A stretch of DNA of 64,000 nucleotides, taken from positions 1-64,000 of the forward strand of contig NZ_QLYZ01000004.1 of the NCBI RefSeq assembly GCF_003350325.1, written 5' to 3'. Each line of letters begins with the position of its first letter. Positions within the stretch are counted from its first letter, which is position 1. The position numbers were made by a program, and so were the translations under genes. Shown here one piece after another: positions 1-7,929 of this stretch. The notes below the pieces were generated by a model that worked only from the letters and a program-made list of their open reading frames with translations, did not search any database and was not told the origin of the DNA. The DNA is from Vibrio rhodolitus (GTDB lineage: Bacteria > Pseudomonadota > Gammaproteobacteria > Enterobacterales > Vibrionaceae).

Positions 1-188
1 GGAGTGCCCCTAGACCAGTCAAGTCGACCGTGTTTTCGGAGCCACACTAATACTGTAGAACAACCTTGTATGCCGTACTTCTCTTGAGCCTGTTTATAAG
101 TCAGTTCACCTCTTTCAACTTGGTCAACGACATCCAATTTAAAAGCGAGTGAATAGTCACGTTGGGTTCGTCTAGCTGCTGATTTCAT
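1..188 (-). CDS. IS3-family transposase OrfA, N-terminal part
   Basis: The ATG at 188-186 opens a frame starting MKSAARRTQRDYSLAFKL, followed by YKQAQEKYGIQG and VLVWLRKHGRLDW. This is the helix-turn-helix region of IS3-family OrfA proteins, which bind the element ends. In the family, OrfA and OrfB are joined by programmed frameshifting to give the active transposase. About 62 codons are present before the window edge, with no internal stop. The gene reads outward from the IS end described at 241. Confidence 0.82.
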   Translation of the reverse strand, partial: MKSAARRTQRDYSLAFKLDVVDQVERGELTYKQAQEKYGIQGCSTVLVWLRKHGRLDWSRGT

Positions 189-241
189 AACACTCTCCAA
201 TTTTCTGATTGGGTTGTGTCAACCTTATTTAGGACGGGTCA
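1..241 (-). mobile_element. IS3-family insertion sequence, terminal part (runs off window start)
   Basis: The minus strand encodes the N-terminus of an IS3-type OrfA. Upstream of its start lies a probable terminal inverted repeat that, read inward on the minus strand, begins TGACCCGTCCTAAATAAGG at 241. IS3 elements typically end in TG...CA, so the boundary is placed at 241, directly before an A-rich stretch and a terminator. Only this end is visible. The other end, the orfB frame and any target duplication lie outside the window, so the completeness of the element cannot be judged. Confidence 0.8.
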
Positions 242-256
242 AAAAGAAGATCAAAG

Positions 257-280
257 GCTCAGCTTCGGCTGAGCTTTTTT
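257..280 (+). terminator. Rho-independent terminator just inside the IS junction
   Basis: A perfect 7-bp stem, GCTCAGC, a TTCG tetraloop and GCTGAGC are followed by six T residues. It would stop plus-strand transcription arriving from the left, across or from the IS. No plus-strand gene that it terminates is visible in the window, so it may belong to a gene separated from it by the IS insertion. Confidence 0.75.
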
Positions 281-284
281 CTTG

Positions 285-404
285 GGGAACACGAATCAGA
301 GATTCGTTTACGGAGTCGGGAACGCAAAGCTGAGGTTTTGCTTTGGGAACGCGAATCAAAGATTCATCTACGGAACTGGGAACATGAAGTTAAAGCTTCA
401 ATTC
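285..404. repeat. Tandem 60-bp repeat made of GGGAAC-headed hairpins
   Basis: GGGAAC occurs at 285, 318, 345 and 378, and GGGATA follows at 405. The spacings are therefore 33, 27, 33 and 27 bp, a 60-bp unit present twice. Each sub-unit contains a short inverted repeat: ACGAATC/GATTCGT, CAAAGC/GCTTTG, CGAATC/GATTCA(T), and TGAAG/CTTCA. The 33-bp sub-units end in TACGGAGTC and TACGGAACT. No open reading frame is apparent. A related stretch (CGGACTCGGGAGCG, then CGCTTCCGGAACGC) lies beside the heptamer array near 59530. Function unknown. Confidence 0.75.
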
Positions 405-456
405 GGGATAAATTTTTCGGTTTAAATGTTGATAGTGTCGTTACATGGTGTAACGA

Positions 457-542
457 TAATCCGTAATCCGTAATCCGTAATCCGTAATCCGTAATCCGTA
501 ATCCGTAATCCGTAATCTCCGTAATCCGTAATCCGTAATCCG
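457..542. repeat. Heptanucleotide tandem array (TAATCCG)
   Basis: There are eight perfect TAATCCG units (457-512), one 9-bp unit with a CT insertion (TAATCTCCG, 513-521), and three more perfect units to 542. Immediately after it, TCAGCGC-ACTG-GCGCTGA (546-563) forms a perfect 7-bp hairpin. The array lies 31 bp beyond the stop codon of the small minus-strand gene at 574. Two other 7-bp arrays occur in the window with related units. Slipped-strand length variation is expected for such repeats. No function is known to me. Confidence 0.9.
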
Positions 543-573
543 TAGTCAGCGCACTGGCGCTGAACGTTCCACT

Positions 574-855
574 CTAAGCTAGCTTCGCTTCTATTGCCGC
601 TAAACGTTGTTGCAGCTCTTTCACTTGTGCTTCCAATTCAGCGATGCGGTCAGGTTCAGCTTTGCTCTCTGCCGCGACTTCGATTTTTGGTACGCGTTGC
701 GAGTTTTTCCAACTCTTAATCGTACTGATAAGTGCAGGCATCGGCACTGAAGTTTTTAAGCGTGCCTTAACAAGAGCAACGGTTGGTTCTTTGCCTTCTT
801 GAATCAATTGTTCAATAGCCTGTTCAAGCTCTTGACTGACATCTTTGGTAAGCAT
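574..855 (-). CDS. Small KfrA_N-like putative DNA-binding protein with coiled-coil tail
   Basis: The 93-residue product has an N-terminal helical part, with PTVALVKARLKTSVPMPAL and then SWKNSQRVP, resembling the DNA-binding N-terminus of KfrA-type proteins (a helical segment ending in a T/S-x-x-x-W motif). The C-terminus (ELEAQVKELQQRLAAIEAKL) has heptad spacing of a short coiled coil, so it probably dimerises. The ATG at 855 is chosen because AAGGAAAG precedes it at good spacing. An in-frame TTG 30 bp upstream has no ribosome binding site. Its 3' end faces the heptamer array. The target is unknown, and the family assignment is by pattern only. Confidence 0.6.
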   Translation of the reverse strand: MLTKDVSQELEQAIEQLIQEGKEPTVALVKARLKTSVPMPALISTIKSWKNSQRVPKIEVAAESKAEPDRIAELEAQVKELQQRLAAIEAKLA

Positions 856-889
856 GGTCTTTCCTTGGTCGGTGGTGATCCACAATCAT

Positions 890-1568
890 AATCTAATGCT
901 GATTTTACTGTGATATTAATAGATACCCAAGTAGCTTACCAAGGTGGCGTGACTGAAAGCTTGCGGTGACGTACTTAAGTTAGCTGATGTTGTGAAATGG
1001 CGGCTACCTGCAACTTAGTTGGAATGGAAAAAAAGGTAGAGAAATGTGAGATATTAACCATTCGCTTTGTAGGAGATTGATGATATCACGACAGTGTAGT
1101 TGTTCGGCATATAGATTAAGTGATTGAAAAATCGATGGATGATAGCTAAGTTGTCGATTCCTACAATTGCCGAGATGAGAACTAGATCATTGTTTGATTT
1201 GGATTTTCAGTTAAATTGTGCGTTCAAAATAGGACCTTAATAACAAGGTTGACAATAAGGAAGTGTAACTTCACTCGTTTACGATGGTTACATTGCGGCT
1301 ATAAGTTAGGAAATAGCCATTAAGGATGATAGACGAATGGATTCATCGAGGCTTGCCTCGCTTTTCTATTTCCAGACCTCAGCGTCTGGCTACCACCTGT
1401 CTTTATTTATAATAAAAATTACACGCGATAAATCCAGAGCAATAGCTTTGGGTGCTGCTATACGTCGGCTAACGTATTGGCTTATATATGCAACCAAGTA
1501 AAAACAATTTGGTCTGTATATATATTTTTATTGAGAAGTGAAGAGCTTAATTTAAGTTTGCTGAAAGC
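890..1568. other. Non-coding stretch with no recognised gene
   Basis: AT-rich sequence with stops in all frames and no convincing ORF. I see a small inverted repeat CGAGGC/GCCTCG at 1347-1360 followed by CTTTT, a weak plus-strand terminator candidate, and another, CAGACctcagcGTCTG, close behind it. The last 40 bp before the acetyltransferase presumably hold its promoter. No RNA gene, IS fragment or conserved operator could be recognised. It may be a decayed gene. Confidence 0.4.
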
Positions 1569-1579
1569 AAGGAAGATTT

Positions 1580-2098
1580 GTGACAATCGCAACTCGACGC
1601 GTATTATTAGTGCCATATAACGACTCGTTATTGTCTGACTTTGTGGTTCTTAACTGCTGTGTAAAAAACCGTGCGCATATGAACGGTCCTTATTCAGTAT
1701 CCAAAGCAAGAGAACTGTTTGAGAATATATTAAGCGACGATACGCGTTATGACCGCGCGGTGCTTGATAGCTTTACTCGCGAATACATCGGGCATATTAG
1801 TGTCCAAGGCTTGTCAACGGAACCTGAATTAGTGTTTATTTTTGATAAAGCTTATTGGGGACAGGGCATTGCCAGTGAAGCACTCGGTGCGTTTTTTAGT
1901 AAAGCACTGAGAGATCTAAATTTGAATAGTGTAAAAGCTACCGCCAATGTGGATCACGTTGCATCTATTCGTCTATTGGAAAAATTGGGTTTTGAAAAAA
2001 AAGGTCTCAACAGCGATATGTATGGACCTTTTTATCAGTTTCAGTTTACATCCGATGAGGCGGTAAATGAAAATGCACTATTTGAAAGCCTATCATAG
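1580..2098 (+). CDS. GNAT-family N-acetyltransferase (RimJ/RimL-like)
   Basis: This 172-residue protein is the length of a single GNAT domain. The acetyl-CoA pyrophosphate-binding loop is visible as KAYWGQGIASEAL (Q-x-x-G-x-A type, about residue 94), followed by ATANVDHVASIRLLEKLGF, the beta-5/alpha-4 signature of RimJ/RimL-type enzymes (N-x-x-S-x-x-L-L-E-K-x-G-F). It should transfer acetyl from acetyl-CoA to an amine, but the substrate cannot be read from the sequence. It starts at GTG with AAGGAAG just upstream. Its 3' end overlaps the convergent DUF3301 gene by 53 bp. It stands alone among poorly conserved DNA and may be accessory. Confidence 0.85.
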   Translation: MTIATRRVLLVPYNDSLLSDFVVLNCCVKNRAHMNGPYSVSKARELFENILSDDTRYDRAVLDSFTREYIGHISVQGLSTEPELVFIFDKAYWGQGIASEALGAFFSKALRDLNLNSVKATANVDHVASIRLLEKLGFEKKGLNSDMYGPFYQFQFTSDEAVNENALFESLS

Positions 2099-2345
2099 TG
2101 AGTTCACCTTGGTAGCAGTCATCGCCAAGTGATGAAAACTCAAATTGATATACTGTATGCCAGCGCCAGACTCCGTCTGGTGTTTTTATTTTATGCGCTT
2201 TTAACGCTGTGCTAATCAACTGCAAATCGAGTTGGTCACACTTGCGCTGAATGGCTATTTTGGCAAGCTCAGACTGGCGTCGTTGCTGCCAAAATAACAT
2301 GCACACAAGGCAAAGAAGTAAAATAGCCAACAAGTCCGTGATCAT
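2046..2345 (-). CDS. DUF3301 family small membrane-anchored protein
   Basis: The 99-residue product opens with a hydrophobic segment (about residues 3-19, LLAILLLCLVCMLFW), then a basic stretch and a soluble part with the family-like pattern C-D-Q-L-D-L-Q and YQFEFSSLGDDCYQGEL. The topology suggests a single N-terminal inner-membrane anchor. DUF3301 proteins of about 100 residues are conserved in gammaproteobacteria with no assigned function. It sits just downstream of the DUF3549 gene (23-bp gap), probably in one transcript. The start ATG has AGGTAA upstream. The last 53 bp overlap the convergent acetyltransferase gene. Confidence 0.7.
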   Translation of the reverse strand: MITDLLAILLLCLVCMLFWQQRRQSELAKIAIQRKCDQLDLQLISTALKAHKIKTPDGVWRWHTVYQFEFSSLGDDCYQGELTMIGFQIVHFHLPPHRM

Positions 2346-2368
2346 GTCTATTGGTTACCTGCTTAAAT

Positions 2369-3406
2369 TTAAGCCTTTGCCGCTTGTTGTAGATTGATAA
2401 GTGCATTGGCGAGCTCAGCTGAAGGTGATGAATGCAACAGCGGTAGTAACACCATACGCAGCTCGGGTAGCATAACTAAATCAGCAAACAGTTGGTTGAA
2501 GAGGTTCTGGTTACCAGTTTGAGCTAGGCACAACAGGAACTGTTCAGCGATTTGAGCATTGGTGAGTAGGTGCCAACAGCGACCAGCGACACCAATTAGT
2601 ATTTCTTGGTGGCTAAGACGCGGACTGGCTAACACTTGCTCTAATACCGGCTGTGCGATTGTGACGTCGGCACCCGCTAACGCGCGCATGAGCGCAGAGA
2701 GGAGGAAGAGATCCGGCTCTTGACTCTCAATCTGCACTTGCGCCATTTCGGCGATACGGTGCGCCAGTTTGTCTGTTAGCTCTGTATGCTCAAGTGCGCC
2801 GAGTAGGGCGTAGAGCGGCTCAGAGGGCAGATTCGGTAGTGCTTTACGCAGCTCCACGCCGTTTTGTTCAGTGCCAAGGCGCGCGGCGATATCAGTGATC
2901 CCCTGTAACCCGACCGTTTGCCAGTTTTGCCACCCCAAACCACCTTTAAAGTAGTGTTGGGCATGTTCGTAATACTGGCTGCATGGTAGATCGAGATAAG
3001 CGCGAATTTGGCTATGGAATACCGCCATTTTGTCTTCAGAGGGTTTATAGGTGTAAGGGTTATTCGCCAGCTTTTGTTGCTGCTCTTCACTCATCTCCTG
3101 ATTTAAGCGTGTCCCCATCGCTTCAACGACAAACTTAATAAAGTTACCTACCTCAGCTTGTTTTAGCAGACCACGTTCATCTAGCTCAAATTTGAGAAAC
3201 CAAATCCAAGGTTGTTTAGCTTGGTTCCAATAGGCAATCGCGAGATGCGCTTTGCGCTGTAGAGGATAAGGGTAAGGCTGCTGACCTTTTTCAATCTGTT
3301 CAAAGACTTGGTTGTCGATGGTTTTAATACGACGACCTAAGTCAAAAATCTTGAATGTACAGTCGCTATTACGTAGCAGTTCGCTCAGGGTATGAATGGT
3401 ATCCAT
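2369..3406 (-). CDS. DUF3549 family protein
   Basis: A 345-residue soluble protein beginning MDTIHTLSELL, with the family-like block FKIFDLGRRI, then PYPYPLQRKAHLAIAYWN and IWFLKFELDERG. The C-terminal half is helical and leucine/alanine-rich, resembling a repeat scaffold. DUF3549 proteins are conserved in Vibrionaceae and related gammaproteobacteria without a known function. The start ATG follows AGGAAA. The gene is divergent from yqcC across 77 bp and probably co-transcribed with the DUF3301 gene downstream. The family call rests on remembered pattern. Confidence 0.72.
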   Translation of the reverse strand: MDTIHTLSELLRNSDCTFKIFDLGRRIKTIDNQVFEQIEKGQQPYPYPLQRKAHLAIAYWNQAKQPWIWFLKFELDERGLLKQAEVGNFIKFVVEAMGTRLNQEMSEEQQQKLANNPYTYKPSEDKMAVFHSQIRAYLDLPCSQYYEHAQHYFKGGLGWQNWQTVGLQGITDIAARLGTEQNGVELRKALPNLPSEPLYALLGALEHTELTDKLAHRIAEMAQVQIESQEPDLFLLSALMRALAGADVTIAQPVLEQVLASPRLSHQEILIGVAGRCWHLLTNAQIAEQFLLCLAQTGNQNLFNQLFADLVMLPELRMVLLPLLHSSPSAELANALINLQQAAKA

Positions 3407-3483
3407 GGAAGACTTTTCCTAACTTTCTTTCCCTTATAAATGGTACTCTATGGGCTAATTTCAAGGTCAACGACAAAAGATAA

Positions 3484-3798
3484 ATGAAACAGGATACTTC
3501 GCTCACGGTTTTACTTAACCAGCTTGAGCAACAACTTCGCGAGGTAGAATTGTGGCAGGATCTGCCACCGTCTGCGCAGGCGCTTGCCAGCGAGCAACCT
3601 TTCGCCATTGACACTTTAGAGCCGCATGAATGGCTACAATGGATCTTCTTGCCTAAGATGCGTAAGTTGATTGAAGCCGAGCTTTCGCTCCCGCAAGGTT
3701 TTGCCATTGCGCCCTATTTTGAAGAATGCTGGAAACAGCATACTCACTATGTATCCGTTATTGCGGTCATTCGCCAGATTGATTCAGAGGCAGCTTAA
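3484..3798 (+). CDS. yqcC: YqcC family protein (DUF446)
   Basis: A 104-residue soluble helical protein with the YqcC pattern: VLLNQLEQQLREVELW, PFAIDTLEPHEWLQWIF, LPKMRKLIE and LPQGFAIAPYFEE. Its stop codon abuts the GTG start of truC. The yqcC-truC pairing is the same as in Escherichia coli and supports the call. A biochemical function has not been established to my knowledge. Linkage suggests a role near tRNA modification, but this is only inference. Confidence 0.9.
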   Translation: MKQDTSLTVLLNQLEQQLREVELWQDLPPSAQALASEQPFAIDTLEPHEWLQWIFLPKMRKLIEAELSLPQGFAIAPYFEECWKQHTHYVSVIAVIRQIDSEAA

Positions 3799-4524
3799 GT
3801 GTTAGACATCGTTTATCAGGATAAGTATTTTGTGGCGGTTAACAAGCCAGCGGGCATGTTGGTACACCGCAGTTGGCTCGACAAGCATGAAACGCAGTTT
3901 GTGATGCAAACCCTGCGTGACCAAATTGGTCAGCATGTATTTCCGTTACATCGTTTAGACAGACCAACTTCCGGCGTGTTGATTTTTGCGTTATCGAGTG
4001 AGATAGCTGCGCAAGTGATGCCAATGTTTGCCAATCATGAGATGAAGAAAACCTATCATGCAATTGTGCGCGGCTGGATTGAAGAGGGCGGCACGCTCGA
4101 TTATCCATTGAAAGTCGAGCTGGATAAAATTGCCGATAAGTTCGCCAGCCAAGAGAAAGAAGCGCAAGATGCAGTGACTGACTATCAGCCACTGGCTAAA
4201 GTGGAAATTCCGCATTCAACTGGACGCTTCCCAACCACACGCTACTGCATGATGGAGCTTAACCCTCATACTGGGCGTAAGCACCAGCTTCGTCGCCATA
4301 TGGCGCACCTACGTCATCCTATGGTGGGTGACACCACTCATGGTGATGGCAAGCACAACAAGCTGTTCCGTGATGTGTATGACTCGCACCGTTTGTTGTT
4401 ACACGCAACAAGCTTAGAGTTTGTTCATCCATTTAGTGGTGAGACGTTAGTGATTAAAGCCGGTTTTGATAATACTTGGCAGCGTCTGTTTGCCCAGTTT
4501 GATTGGCAAGAGCCGCAGGTGTAG
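3799..4524 (+). CDS. truC: tRNA pseudouridine(65) synthase TruC
   Basis: This RluA-family pseudouridine synthase converts uridine 65 of certain tRNAs to pseudouridine. The catalytic motif HRLDRPTSG lies at residues 51-59 with Asp54 as nucleophile, and the N-terminal strand VAVNKPAGMLVHR and the later HTGRKHQLRRHMAHLRHP block are typical of the family. At 241 residues it is single-domain, lacking the S4 domain of RluA/C/D relatives, as TruC should. The GTG start at 3799 directly follows the yqcC stop, suggesting translational coupling. A strong hairpin terminator follows at 4561. Confidence 0.94.
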   Translation: MLDIVYQDKYFVAVNKPAGMLVHRSWLDKHETQFVMQTLRDQIGQHVFPLHRLDRPTSGVLIFALSSEIAAQVMPMFANHEMKKTYHAIVRGWIEEGGTLDYPLKVELDKIADKFASQEKEAQDAVTDYQPLAKVEIPHSTGRFPTTRYCMMELNPHTGRKHQLRRHMAHLRHPMVGDTTHGDGKHNKLFRDVYDSHRLLLHATSLEFVHPFSGETLVIKAGFDNTWQRLFAQFDWQEPQV

Positions 4525-4560
4525 CTAGAACGATAGTTAAAGTAACAGCCAGATAAAAAC

Positions 4561-4582
4561 AAAGCCCTCATGCGAGGGCTTT
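4561..4582. terminator. Bidirectional terminator between truC and dxs
   Basis: Nine-bp stem AAAGCCCTC, loop ATGC, then GAGGGCTTT. It sits between convergent truC (plus) and dxs (minus). A-rich sequence on the left gives a U-tract to minus-strand transcripts, so it probably serves mainly dxs and also truC. Confidence 0.8.
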
Positions 4583-4621
4583 GTGCTATTTACTCAAGGT
4601 GCGTTTGACGTAGCAAACGTC

Positions 4622-6487
4622 TTACTTGTTTAAGTAAGCGCGGATCGATTGCTCAATGCCGTGAGAATCAAGACCAAGCTCTTGATGCAGCTCTTCTTGT
4701 GTACCTTGAGCAATAAAGCGATCAGGCAAACCGAGATTTAGCACCGGCTTAATGATCTTCTCTTGCATCATAAACTCAATCACACCTGCACCTGCGCCGC
4801 CTGCAATGGCGTTCTCTTCTAGGGTAACCAGCACATCATGCTCTGCAGCGAGTTGTTTGATTAGCTCATGATCAAGTGGTTTTGCAAAGCGCATGTCAGC
4901 CACTGTAGCATTAAGAGCTTCAGCCGCTTCTAGGGCATTTGGCATAAAGGTGCCGAAGTTTAGAATGGCAACTTTCTCGCCTTGACGCACCATGCGACCT
5001 TTACCGATTTCAAGTGCAGTAAATTCTTGCTCGATTGGTGTACCCATACCGCTACCGCGTGGGTAACGTACCGCACTTGGACCAGAGTGTTTGTGTCCAG
5101 TGTAGAGCATTTGGCGGCATTCATTTTCATCACTTGGCGTCATGATCACCATGTTTGGAATGCAGCGCATAAAGCTAATATCGAACGCACCTTGGTGAGT
5201 TTGACCATCAGCGCCAACTAGACCTGCACGGTCGATGGCAAACATCACAGGTAAGTCCATGATGGCAACATCGTGAATCAGTTGGTCATAGCCACGCTGT
5301 AAGAATGTTGAGTAGATCGCAACGATAGGGCTATTGCCCGCAATCGCCATCCCCGTTGCCAGCGTTACGGCATGTTGCTCTGCAATTGCAACGTCAAAGT
5401 ACTGTTCTGGGAACTCTTTCGAGAAGCGAACCATTCCCGAGCCTTCACGCATCGCTGGCGTGATTGCCATCAGCTTAGGATCTTGCGCCGCCATATCACA
5501 GAGAAAATCGCCGAAAATCTTAGAAAACGTTGGCTTGCTGCTTGAGCTTTTTGGCAGGCTAGAGTGGCTTGGGTCAAACTTAGGCACGCCATGGTAGCCA
5601 ATCGGATCTTTCTCCGCTGGTTCATAGCCTTTGCCTTTTTTGGTCATAATATGCAGAAATTGTGGACCTTTTAGTTCACGCATGTTCTTCAATGTTTTGA
5701 CTAACTCAACCACATCGTGACCATCAACAGGACCAATATAGTTAAAGCCCAGCTCTTCAAACAAAGTGCCTGGGATCACCATGCCTTTAAGGTGCTCTTC
5801 AGTGCGACGCACCAGCTCTTTAATTGGCGGCACACCTGACAGAACGCGTTTGCCACCTTCACGAATCGAAGTGTAGAAGTTGCCAGATAGTAGCTGCGCA
5901 AGGTGGTTGTTCAAAGCGCCAACGTTTTCTGAGATCGACATTTCGTTGTCGTTAAGAATTACCAGCATATCTGGGTGAATATCACCCGCGTGGTTCATCG
6001 CTTCAAACGCCATACCCGCAGTAATTGCGCCGTCACCGATTACGCTCACTACTTTACGGTTCTGGTTTTCTTTATGAGCAGAGATTGCCATACCCAAAGC
6101 GGCACTGATTGAGGTTGAAGAGTGACCGACTGACAGTGTGTCGTACTCGCTCTCTTCACGCCATGGAAATGGGTGCAGTCCGTCTTTTTGACGAATCGTA
6201 GATAATTGCTCACGGCGACCAGTTAAAATTTTGTGCGGATAAGCTTGGTGGCCGACGTCCCAGATCAGTTGGTCAAACGGTGTATTGTAGACATAGTGAA
6301 GTGCCACGGTCAGCTCAACCGTGCCAAGACCTGAAGCCAAATGCCCACTCGATTGGCTTACAGAGTTCAATAAGTAAGTGCGTAACTCATCACATAGCTT
6401 TGGCAGCACCTCTTTTGGTAAGCTGCGTAGCTCAATAGGCGTATCAGCCAGAGCCAGTGTTGGGTACTTTGAAATATCAAGAGTCAT
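4622..6487 (-). CDS. dxs: 1-deoxy-D-xylulose-5-phosphate synthase
   Basis: It condenses pyruvate and glyceraldehyde 3-phosphate to DXP, the first step of the MEP isoprenoid pathway and a precursor for thiamine and pyridoxal. The 621-residue length matches the family (E. coli 620). Visible landmarks are [11 protein letters not shown], the thiamine diphosphate Mg-binding motif [16 protein letters not shown], the transketolase central part with [12 protein letters not shown], and [18 protein letters not shown]. It is the third gene of xseB-ispA-dxs, 21 bp downstream of ispA, an arrangement shared with E. coli that couples DXP and farnesyl diphosphate synthesis. Confidence 0.97.
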   Translation of the reverse strand: MTLDISKYPTLALADTPIELRSLPKEVLPKLCDELRTYLLNSVSQSSGHLASGLGTVELTVALHYVYNTPFDQLIWDVGHQAYPHKILTGRREQLSTIRQKDGLHPFPWREESEYDTLSVGHSSTSISAALGMAISAHKENQNRKVVSVIGDGAITAGMAFEAMNHAGDIHPDMLVILNDNEMSISENVGALNNHLAQLLSGNFYTSIREGGKRVLSGVPPIKELVRRTEEHLKGMVIPGTLFEELGFNYIGPVDGHDVVELVKTLKNMRELKGPQFLHIMTKKGKGYEPAEKDPIGYHGVPKFDPSHSSLPKSSSSKPTFSKIFGDFLCDMAAQDPKLMAITPAMREGSGMVRFSKEFPEQYFDVAIAEQHAVTLATGMAIAGNSPIVAIYSTFLQRGYDQLIHDVAIMDLPVMFAIDRAGLVGADGQTHQGAFDISFMRCIPNMVIMTPSDENECRQMLYTGHKHSGPSAVRYPRGSGMGTPIEQEFTALEIGKGRMVRQGEKVAILNFGTFMPNALEAAEALNATVADMRFAKPLDHELIKQLAAEHDVLVTLEENAIAGGAGAGVIEFMMQEKIIKPVLNLGLPDRFIAQGTQEELHQELGLDSHGIEQSIRAYLNK

Positions 6488-6508
6488 AAATTTTGCGCGC
6501 TTATAGTG

Positions 6509-7393
6509 TTAATTTTTGCGCTCGATGACATATCGGGCGAACTCTTCCAGTAACTCAGTATTGTATGGTATTGCGTCCAGTGCTTGAAGCGCTTCCTGTA
6601 ACAGATTATTAGCTTTTTCAATCGCACCTTCTAATCCTAGCAGAGCAGGATAGGTGCTTTTGTTTAATTCTTGGTCAGAGCCTTGTGGTTTACCCAGCGT
6701 CTCTGTGTCACTAATAATATCAAGAATATCGTCTTGTACTTGGAAGGCTAAACCGATCGCATCGGCGTACTTATCAAGCAGCGGCAACACCTCGCGACCT
6801 TTTTCGCCGGCAGCTAGGGCGCCAAGGCGGATTGCGCACTTCATTAAGGCGCCAGTTTTGTTGCGATGAATCTCTTCCAGCTCTTGCAAGTTAACTAAGC
6901 GATTTTCAGCCTGAAGATCGAGTGCTTGTCCCATACACATCCCCGCAGCGCCAGAGGCTTGCGCCAATACCTTCACCATATTAATACGCATGGATTCGGC
7001 ATTTGGATTGAGTGGACCATCGGCAAGAATTGAAAACGCTAAGGTTTGCAGCGCATCACCAGTTAAGATGGCGGTTGCTTCATCAAATTTGATATGACAA
7101 GTCGGTTGACCGCGGCGCAGTTCGTCATCGTCCATTGCCGGCAAATCATCATGGATAAGCGAATAAGCATGAATACACTCAACCGCAGAAGCGGGCGTAT
7201 CTAAGTCTTCGGCTTTGCAGCCAAGCATTTGTCCTGTGATGTAGACCAAAAATGGGCGAGCACGTTTGCCACCTAGCAATAAGCCATAGCGCATGGCTTC
7301 GATCAGTGTTTGGTTTTGATGAGGAAGCTGACTAAGCCACCACTCGAGTTGTTGGTTATTTCGTTGCTGGAACGAGATTAAGGCCTCTTGCAT
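6509..7393 (-). CDS. ispA: (2E,6E)-farnesyl diphosphate synthase
   Basis: A class I trans-prenyltransferase adding isopentenyl units to form farnesyl diphosphate for quinones, undecaprenyl phosphate and tRNA prenylation. Both Asp-rich Mg-binding motifs are present: DDLPAMDDD at residues 82-90 and DDILD at 221-225. The GGKRARPFL block lies near residue 41 and the tail ends ARYVIERKN. Length 294 is typical. The ATG at 7393 is preferred over an in-frame TTG 18 bp upstream because homologues usually begin MQE. It lies 20 bp after xseB and 21 bp before dxs. Confidence 0.95.
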   Translation of the reverse strand: MQEALISFQQRNNQQLEWWLSQLPHQNQTLIEAMRYGLLLGGKRARPFLVYITGQMLGCKAEDLDTPASAVECIHAYSLIHDDLPAMDDDELRRGQPTCHIKFDEATAILTGDALQTLAFSILADGPLNPNAESMRINMVKVLAQASGAAGMCMGQALDLQAENRLVNLQELEEIHRNKTGALMKCAIRLGALAAGEKGREVLPLLDKYADAIGLAFQVQDDILDIISDTETLGKPQGSDQELNKSTYPALLGLEGAIEKANNLLQEALQALDAIPYNTELLEEFARYVIERKN

Positions 7394-7413
7394 GACGCGA
7401 TCTTCTAACAATA

Positions 7414-7656
7414 TTATTCAGGCTGTGAGTTAAATTCAGACAGGGGCGCATTATCATCATTTTGCAATAAAATGCTAACACGTTGTTCCGCATCGTTAAG
7501 TTTAGTTTGGCCAGAGCGAGCTAAAGAGATGCCACGTTCGAACTTTTTCAGTGCCTCATCTAAGGCTAGGTCACCATTTTCGAGATCTTCAACAATCGAA
7601 TCCAACTCTTCAATAGTTGCTTCAAAGGTCATATTTTCAGGTTTCTTGCTCGCCAT
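7414..7656 (-). CDS. xseB: Exodeoxyribonuclease VII small subunit
   Basis: The 80-residue small subunit of ExoVII, which with XseA degrades single-stranded DNA. The family signature is clear: FEATIEELDSIVEDLENGDLALDEALKKFERG, then L-A-R-x-x-x-x-L-x-x-A-E-Q-R-V. The start is taken at ATG 7656 (MASKKPENMTFEA) because homologues begin MA(S/T)KKPENM. A longer in-frame start at 7683 would add nine unconserved residues. It is the first gene of xseB-ispA-dxs and is divergent from pomAB across about 270 bp. Confidence 0.94.
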   Translation of the reverse strand: MASKKPENMTFEATIEELDSIVEDLENGDLALDEALKKFERGISLARSGQTKLNDAEQRVSILLQNDDNAPLSEFNSQPE

Positions 7657-7861
7657 AATTTTACTTGTTTTGGAAAGATGCACGAAAGTTACCTTAGCGG
7701 CTAATGATGGTCAAATTTAACCGAGTAAATTTGTCAGAAAAGTCGACGTTGTTAAGGGAGAACATTAAGTTAATTGGCGTAATTGTGCGAAACCAAAGCC
7801 AATAAGCAACGAGAATGGAAGGCGATTTGGATAGTTTGTGAGAGTGGTACCAATAAAAAGC

Positions 7862-7887
7862 TAAAGATTCACAACGGCTGCCGATAT
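7862..7887 (+). promoter_or_regulatory. Putative sigma-28 (FliA) promoter of pomAB
   Basis: TAAAGATT at 7862-7869 and GCCGATAT at 7880-7887 match the flagellar sigma-28 consensus TAAAGTTT / GCCGATAA, with TAAAG-to-GCC spacing of 18 nt, the same as before the first flagellin gene. The motif is 43 bp upstream of the pomA GTG. It implies that the stator is switched on late, with the filament genes. Confidence 0.72.
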
Positions 7888-7929
7888 AATTCCTTAAGTA
7901 GAGTAATAAGTTAGCATGAGGAGTGCTGT

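Noticed and set aside
457-542. Possible CRISPR array
   Set aside because: Units are 7 bp, contiguous and without spacers. No cas genes are nearby. The same applies to 15796-15844 and 59618-59715.
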